Assembly (NCBI GenBank): GCA_903897145.1
Contig: CAIUAN010000068.1
Location: forward strand, 1-38,280
Source: an uncultured Bacteroidia bacterium
GTDB taxonomy: Bacteria > Bacteroidota > Bacteroidia > Bacteroidales > Prolixibacteraceae
DNA length: 38,280 nt
Direction of reading: 5' to 3'
Of the stretch, positions 34,225 to 38,280 are shown piece by piece. Position 1 is the first letter of the stretch. Each line of letters opens with the position of its first letter. The notes below the pieces were generated by a model that did no database searches, was not told the origin of the DNA, and was given only the letters and a program-made list of their open reading frames with translations. The position numbers and the translations under genes were made by a program.

Positions 34225-34851
34225 ATGTGGACACATACCAAAGAATCGCAAGACAAAATAACGCCGCAACAAGCGTTAGAGTTTTTAAAAGAAGGGAATC
34301 TGCGTTTTAACAACAACCTTAAAACCGATAGAAATCTTCTCCGGCAAGTCAATCAAACTTCCGAAGGTCAATTTCCATTTGCCACAATTCTTAGTTGTAT
34401 TGATTCCAGAACCTCGGCTGAATTAATTTTCGATCAAGGGTTAGGAGATATTTTTAGCATTCGGATTGCAGGCAATGTTTTGAATGAAGATATTTTAGGA
34501 AGTATGGAATTTGCCTGTGATATAGCTAAATCAAAGATTATTGTTGTTCTTGGGCATACAAAATGTGGTGCGATTATAAGTAGCTGTAATAATGTGGAGG
34601 TTGGTCATTTAACCAATTTGCTGAGAAAAATAAAACCTGCTATCGAAAGTGAAGTAACCATTTTGCAAGAACGCAATGGCTCGAATGTCAACTTTGTAAA
34701 TAATGTCTGCATGAATCATGTCAATCTATCGATTAAACAGATTCGGGAGCAGAGTGCGATTTTAAGAAATCTAGAGAAAAATGGTGAGATTATAATAATA
34801 GGCGGATTGTATCGAGTTGAGACTGGCGTGGTTCAATTTTTTGAGGAGTAA
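34225..34851 (+). CDS. Beta-class carbonic anhydrase
   Basis: This 208-residue enzyme interconverts CO2 and bicarbonate. Zinc ligands and the Asp-Arg dyad are in place: CIDSR (C58, D60, R62), LGHTKCGA (H111, C114). GDIFSIRIAGN is the usual linking strand. No signal peptide, so it is cytosolic. It is tightly packed behind the Sua5-type gene, whose enzyme consumes bicarbonate, and the PurE-like gene, whose family uses CO2 or N5-CAIR, suggesting local carbon supply as a shared theme. Confidence 0.95.
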   Translation: MWTHTKESQDKITPQQALEFLKEGNLRFNNNLKTDRNLLRQVNQTSEGQFPFATILSCIDSRTSAELIFDQGLGDIFSIRIAGNVLNEDILGSMEFACDIAKSKIIVVLGHTKCGAIISSCNNVEVGHLTNLLRKIKPAIESEVTILQERNGSNVNFVNNVCMNHVNLSIKQIREQSAILRNLEKNGEIIIIGGLYRVETGVVQFFEE

Positions 34852-34871
34852 TATTGATTGTTCGTCAAATA

Positions 34872-34911
34872 TATGCTTCACTAGCATAAATATTGGCATG
34901 CCCAACATGCC
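34872..34911 (+). other. Two tandem hairpins behind the carbonic anhydrase gene
   Basis: TATGCT/AGCATA (34872-34877/34883-34888) and GGCATG/CATGCC (34895-34900/34906-34911) are consecutive 6-bp stems with 5-nt loops. No T run follows, so they may be a 3'-end structure or a weak terminator. The rest of the gap to 35130 shows no gene. Confidence 0.4.
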
Positions 34912-35130
34912 ATCATAAACCAAAAGTCATTCCAACAAAAGCAAAGTACACTATTTTTTATTTAGGGGTATTTAAATAAACTTTTATTTTTAAAGATGTA
35001 AGATTTATATCTTAACTTTCTGTGCTAATTTTAGGGAGTATCATAGACTTCAATAGATCTACTAACAAGTAGCGCAATTGTATAGGAAGGGCCACTTTTC
35101 ATAAACGACCTCATATTGTGTATATAAGTA

Positions 35131-35170
35131 TTTGTTTTCTATACAAAGCAAACTATCTTTGTATAGAAAA
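35131..35170 (+). promoter_or_regulatory. fic promoter embedded in a perfect inverted repeat
   Basis: TTTG (35131-35134), 19 nt, TATCTTTG (35154-35161) is an ideal Bacteroidota promoter. TTTTCTATACAAAG (35135-35148) and CTTTGTATAGAAAA (35157-35170) are perfect 14-bp inverted repeats with an 8-nt spacer covering the spacer and -7 box. A bound dimer would block transcription. The Fic protein's C-terminal winged-helix-like segment is a candidate repressor. Confidence 0.75.
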
Positions 35171-35188
35171 TCTAAAAATCTTTACATA

Positions 35189-36259
35189 ATGAAAAATTGG
35201 GAAATATCCGAACTCCCGTTGAATATTGACTTTGAGACAAAAAAAGTTTTAAAGAGTCTACCCTCGGCACATTTTGCATTGGCTGAGCTAAAAGGGATTG
35301 CTTCGACTATTCCAAATCAAAGTATCTTAATCAATACGCTTGGTCTGCAAGAAGCAAAAGATAGCTCGGCTATTGAGAACATTATCACGACTCATGATGA
35401 TTTATATAAATCAGAATTATACTTTGATGCCTTTAAATCGCTTAATGCAAAAGAGGTTCAAAATTATATTTTAGCCTTAAAAAAGGGATTTGAGTTAACC
35501 TCAAAAAGTGGATTGCTAACAACCAAAACAATTCTGAAAATCCAAGAAGTACTTGAAGATAATAACGCTGGTTTTAGAAAATTACCCGGCACGACCTTGA
35601 AAAATACTACAACCGGAGAAACTATTTATACTCCACCTCAAGATTATAATGAGATCATACGTTTAATGACGAATCTTGAGAAATACATCAATGATTCAGA
35701 GATTAGCAATATTGATCCATTAATAAAAATGGCAATCATACATTTTCAGTTTGAGAGTATTCATCCTTTTTACGATGGAAATGGAAGAACTGGAAGAATC
35801 ATTAACATACTCTACTTGATAAATGAAAAATTACAGAGTCTTCCAATTTTATATTTAAGTAGTTATATCATAAAGCATAAAGCCGACTATTACAATTATC
35901 TACAAAAAGTAAGAGATGAAGAGTTATGGGAAGATTGGATTCTTTTTATGATTAAAGGCATTGAAGAAACAGCTAAAGAGACAATTGAATTAATCTCAAA
36001 AATCAAAGACCTGATGTTTGAATATAAGCATCAACTAAGGGATAATTACAAGTTTTATAGTCAAGATTTACTAAATAACTTATTTAAACATCCATACACT
36101 AAAATTGAGTTTATAGTCAATGATTTGGGTGTCTCAAGACTTACTGCAGCCAATTATTTAAATAAACTTGCAGAAGATAAAATCTTAAAAAAAGAAAAGT
36201 TAGGAACTGGGAACTATTACGTAAATGAAAGATTAGTCGAATTACTGATCAAACGATAA
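35189..36259 (+). CDS. Fic family AMPylase with N-terminal inhibitory motif and C-terminal winged helix
   Basis: From ATG 35189 the protein has 357 residues. The inhibitory helix motif [ST]xxxE[GN] is S59-xxx-E63-N64 (DSSAIENI), so it is a class II Fic with intramolecular inhibition. The active-site loop HPFYDGNGRTGR (from ~192) is complete, so AMP or another NMP can be transferred to protein hydroxyls. The C-terminal ~70 residues (KHPYTKIEFIVNDLGVSR, LTAANYLNKLAEDKILKKEK) look like a winged helix-turn-helix, suggesting DNA binding. A TTG start at 35132 would lie inside the promoter and is rejected. It stands alone next to the right copy of the 19-bp repeat. The targets are unknown. Confidence 0.93.
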   Translation: MKNWEISELPLNIDFETKKVLKSLPSAHFALAELKGIASTIPNQSILINTLGLQEAKDSSAIENIITTHDDLYKSELYFDAFKSLNAKEVQNYILALKKGFELTSKSGLLTTKTILKIQEVLEDNNAGFRKLPGTTLKNTTTGETIYTPPQDYNEIIRLMTNLEKYINDSEISNIDPLIKMAIIHFQFESIHPFYDGNGRTGRIINILYLINEKLQSLPILYLSSYIIKHKADYYNYLQKVRDEELWEDWILFMIKGIEETAKETIELISKIKDLMFEYKHQLRDNYKFYSQDLLNNLFKHPYTKIEFIVNDLGVSRLTAANYLNKLAEDKILKKEKLGTGNYYVNERLVELLIKR

Positions 36260-36268
36260 AAATGCACC

Positions 36269-36287
36269 TGCAAAAAATTTGCAAAAA
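36269..36287 (+). repeat. Right copy of the 19-bp direct repeat
   Basis: Identical to 28072-28090, in the same orientation, 10 nt behind the fic stop codon. The flanks of the two copies differ. The base composition to the right is visibly more GC-rich. Confidence 0.55.
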
Positions 36288-36373
36288 TTAATTGACACCA
36301 TATGAAAGCCTAACAAGTGAATTGGACCAATCTGTGGCATTTTTCACGAAATATCGTTGCAGCGGTTCTGCCA

Positions 36374-38280
36374 TTACCTGCTATTTGACTTTCTGTATCG
36401 GTCGCGGTACAATCCAATTTCCTTAAATGGGATAGGTTTGAAACCGGTAGCCCAGGCGGGGGAATCAGAGGGGATCAAAAACCCAGTTTCAGGAGTGCCA
36501 ATTTTGGATATGTCATTGTTAACATAATTGTTTCTGATGTCAAAGATCTTCTCATCCGCATACTCGGTAATCTCTTTCCACGGGCCGAAACACACATTGT
36601 TGGCAATGACATTCCCTTCTGGAGGAACACCCCTGAAATCTTTCCCTTTAATAGGTTCTTCTCCCGGCTTACCATAATACTTGTCGAGGGTCTTAATGGC
36701 TGGGTAGCGCTCACGGTATAAGTCGGCAGGAACCTCCTGCAGACTTGCCCGCATCAGGTTGTTCACCAAATTTTGCCACATGGGTTTTGGATCAACTCCA
36801 CGCCCGTCTGCACGCACTCCTAAATGACAATCAACAAAAAGGTTATTCTCAACCTTGTGATCACGTCCACCACCGATGAACATTCCCCAATGAACTTTGT
36901 AAAAAATATTTCCAAATACTTCGGAGCCACTTGTACAATCATCCATGTAAATCCCCTTTGAACCCCTTACTCCGCCAGTTTCATGAATATAGTTGTACCT
37001 GATGCTGTTGCCGCGATAGGTGTAATTACGTCCTGTATAAATAGCGCCAACATCACCGGTTTCTAGGGCAGTATGGTGAATATCGTTATACTCAATCTTT
37101 ATTTCATTTCCGATGTAAACAATAGCAGCATGCGGATGATCGTGAATAAGACAGTGAGATACCCGCATTCCGACGCCGGTCATGGATACAGCAGGAACAT
37201 AACATTTTGTCCAACGTCCCTGGCGCTGAAAATGACAATTCTCAACAAAATGGTTGCACGCCGTCAGGGTTTGGCGGTCTCCACCGGTCAGGTCAACGCC
37301 ACAATCGCCACAGTCAGAAATATCACAACTAACGATTCCATGGTTTGTACCTCCATTGACAACGATGGCATTGTTGCCAATATTACGCAGAATACAACCG
37401 GCAATGCGGTTTCCATCTCCACCCTCTAGTTGGATGGCGTTTCCGCGTGATGCCTCAAATTCAATTTCTGAGAAAAAAACGTGGCTTGCCCCTTTAAACT
37501 GCAAGAAAGGTTTCTCTAATTCGGAGAAAATTGCTTCCCCAGATTTTATTGCCGAAGGTGGCCAGAAATAGAGCAAATCGGTTTCTTTGTCAAGAAACCA
37601 CTCCCCAGGCTGGTCCAGTTCCTCCAGAATATTAAAGAAACAAAATCGTTGATTCTTAATAAATCCGTAATTGCCGTATGGTTCAGCAGTCTTTAAAAAA
37701 TGTCGTTTGGGATTTAACTCAGTAACCCGTTCGTAACTGTTTGCCCAATCGTAAGCCCAGTAGCCGTAGACCCAGATATTCCCTGTATTCTTCCATTTTG
37801 CTGGCCGGTCGCTGTTGTAAAAGAACCCGTTGGACAGTGCCCCCATTTTTACGCCTAATCCATCCGCTTTTATACTATCGCGGGGAAAGTCTTTAATCCG
37901 CTCCCATTCCCCAGTATTGGGCCAGCGTGCCACTGTCATCGGGCGATTATTATAGATCAGCTCTCCATGCGCCGGAATGGTTGGTCTGCCAAATCCGCGC
38001 GAACTAAATTTCCCAAAATCACGAATTCCCTGAGACCTTAAATTGGTCACCAGTACATTTTTTTTGGCCTGTGCGACAAGCCTGTTTAGTATTGTTTCTT
38101 CAGTTACAGATTTGAATCCCGAGATTACATGTCCTCCAAGGAGTCTTACCCTCTCACCCCGGTAAGCGGTCCAAACAATGGGAAATTTAGATTCCCCTGA
38201 GTCTTCAGCGTTAAGTTCTAGCGTAGTTGAACGAACATAGTCTCCTTTTCTAAAATAGACCTTTACAGTATCTTCCAGAG
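36374..38280 (-). CDS. Right-handed parallel beta-helix protein, probable polysaccharide-active enzyme (5' end outside window)
   Basis: The frame is open from the stop at 36374 to the right edge, so at least ~635 residues are present and the N-terminus is missing. A GTG at 38050 is inside the gene: upstream codons continue with VWTAYRGERVRLLGGHVISGF, typical of the N-terminal part of this family. The middle shows repeated rungs such as FFSEIEFEASRGNAIQLEGGDGNRIAGC and NALVVDG-like turns, plus GELIYNNRPMTVARWPN before the helix. Related proteins include GH141-like and other beta-helix glycosidases or lyases of Bacteroidota; the exact class is uncertain. Codon use looks more GC-rich than the preceding 8 kb. 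Confidence 0.85.
   Translation of the reverse strand, partial: LEDTVKVYFRKGDYVRSTTLELNAEDSGESKFPIVWTAYRGERVRLLGGHVISGFKSVTEETILNRLVAQAKKNVLVTNLRSQGIRDFGKFSSRGFGRPTIPAHGELIYNNRPMTVARWPNTGEWERIKDFPRDSIKADGLGVKMGALSNGFFYNSDRPAKWKNTGNIWVYGYWAYDWANSYERVTELNPKRHFLKTAEPYGNYGFIKNQRFCFFNILEELDQPGEWFLDKETDLLYFWPPSAIKSGEAIFSELEKPFLQFKGASHVFFSEIEFEASRGNAIQLEGGDGNRIAGCILRNIGNNAIVVNGGTNHGIVSCDISDCGDCGVDLTGGDRQTLTACNHFVENCHFQRQGRWTKCYVPAVSMTGVGMRVSHCLIHDHPHAAIVYIGNEIKIEYNDIHHTALETGDVGAIYTGRNYTYRGNSIRYNYIHETGGVRGSKGIYMDDCTSGSEVFGNIFYKVHWGMFIGGGRDHKVENNLFVDCHLGVRADGRGVDPKPMWQNLVNNLMRASLQEVPADLYRERYPAIKTLDKYYGKPGEEPIKGKDFRGVPPEGNVIANNVCFGPWKEITEYADEKIFDIRNNYVNNDISKIGTPETGFLIPSDSPAWATGFKPIPFKEIGLYRDRYRKSNSR

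Noticed and set aside
35189-36259. Fic as the toxin of a two-gene toxin-antitoxin pair
   Set aside because: No small antitoxin gene lies next to it and the inhibitory motif is within the protein itself.
28072-36287. Calling the bracketed segment a prophage or conjugative element
   Set aside because: No integrase, transposase, relaxase, capsid or replication gene is present; only the direct repeats and gene content suggest insertion.

Overview
The window comes from a Bacteroidota genome. The evidence is type IX secretion (PorP/SprF plus a giant protein with a CHU_C-type sorting domain), repeated TAnnTTTG -7 promoter boxes with weak Shine-Dalgarno signals, a eukaryote-like IleRS, and the ileS - TraR/DksA-like - lspA order. 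A free-living or environmental member fits better than a gut specialist (T9SS, photolyases, multiheme cytochrome), but I cannot name a genus.

Layout. 1-340: 3' end of a 5S rRNA gene with its terminator, then a second, badly diverged 5S-like unit full of new inverted repeats and ending in a near-copy of the same terminator. 378-8536 (minus): a two-gene T9SS unit, a ~2390-residue secreted protein with 18 tandem ~93-residue repeats followed by a PorP/SprF outer-membrane partner. 9114-17438: housekeeping genes (ileS, TraR/DksA-like gene, lspA, an S41 protease lipoprotein, a CPBP membrane protease on the opposite strand, dusB). 17460-21501 (minus): HlyD-type adaptor, yidD and a zinc/manganese-type ABC importer as one tight operon. 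21875-27823: a sugar-redox region with a tetraheme cytochrome fused to a SUMF1-like domain, a Tat-exported lipoprotein of the Gfo/Idh/MocA family, an M15-type peptidase on the opposite strand, then a cytosolic Gfo/Idh/MocA enzyme with a sugar-isomerase TIM barrel. 27947-28020: a tRNA with anticodon CAT and an odd T-loop.

28072-36287 is bracketed by an exact 19-bp direct repeat, the left copy just behind the tRNA terminator. It holds accessory genes that look AT-richer than their surroundings: a DCC thiol-disulfide protein; two overlapping photolyase-family genes, one apparently domain-permuted and the other lacking the Fe-S cysteines of its family; an XRE-cupin regulator with candidate operators; a HAD phosphatase; a class II PurE-like enzyme, a Sua5-type enzyme and a beta-carbonic anhydrase; and a Fic AMPylase whose promoter sits inside a perfect 14-bp inverted repeat. 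No integrase is visible. 36374-38280 is the 3' part of a beta-helix carbohydrate-enzyme-like gene, more GC-rich by eye, running off the right edge.

The most interesting candidates are the cytochrome-SUMF1 fusion beside an exported Gfo/Idh lipoprotein (possible respiratory sugar oxidation), the run of inorganic-carbon-using enzymes under a shared putative XRE-cupin operator, the photolyase pair, the Fic operator, and the structured 5S-derived locus. All functional links are inferred from sequence only.
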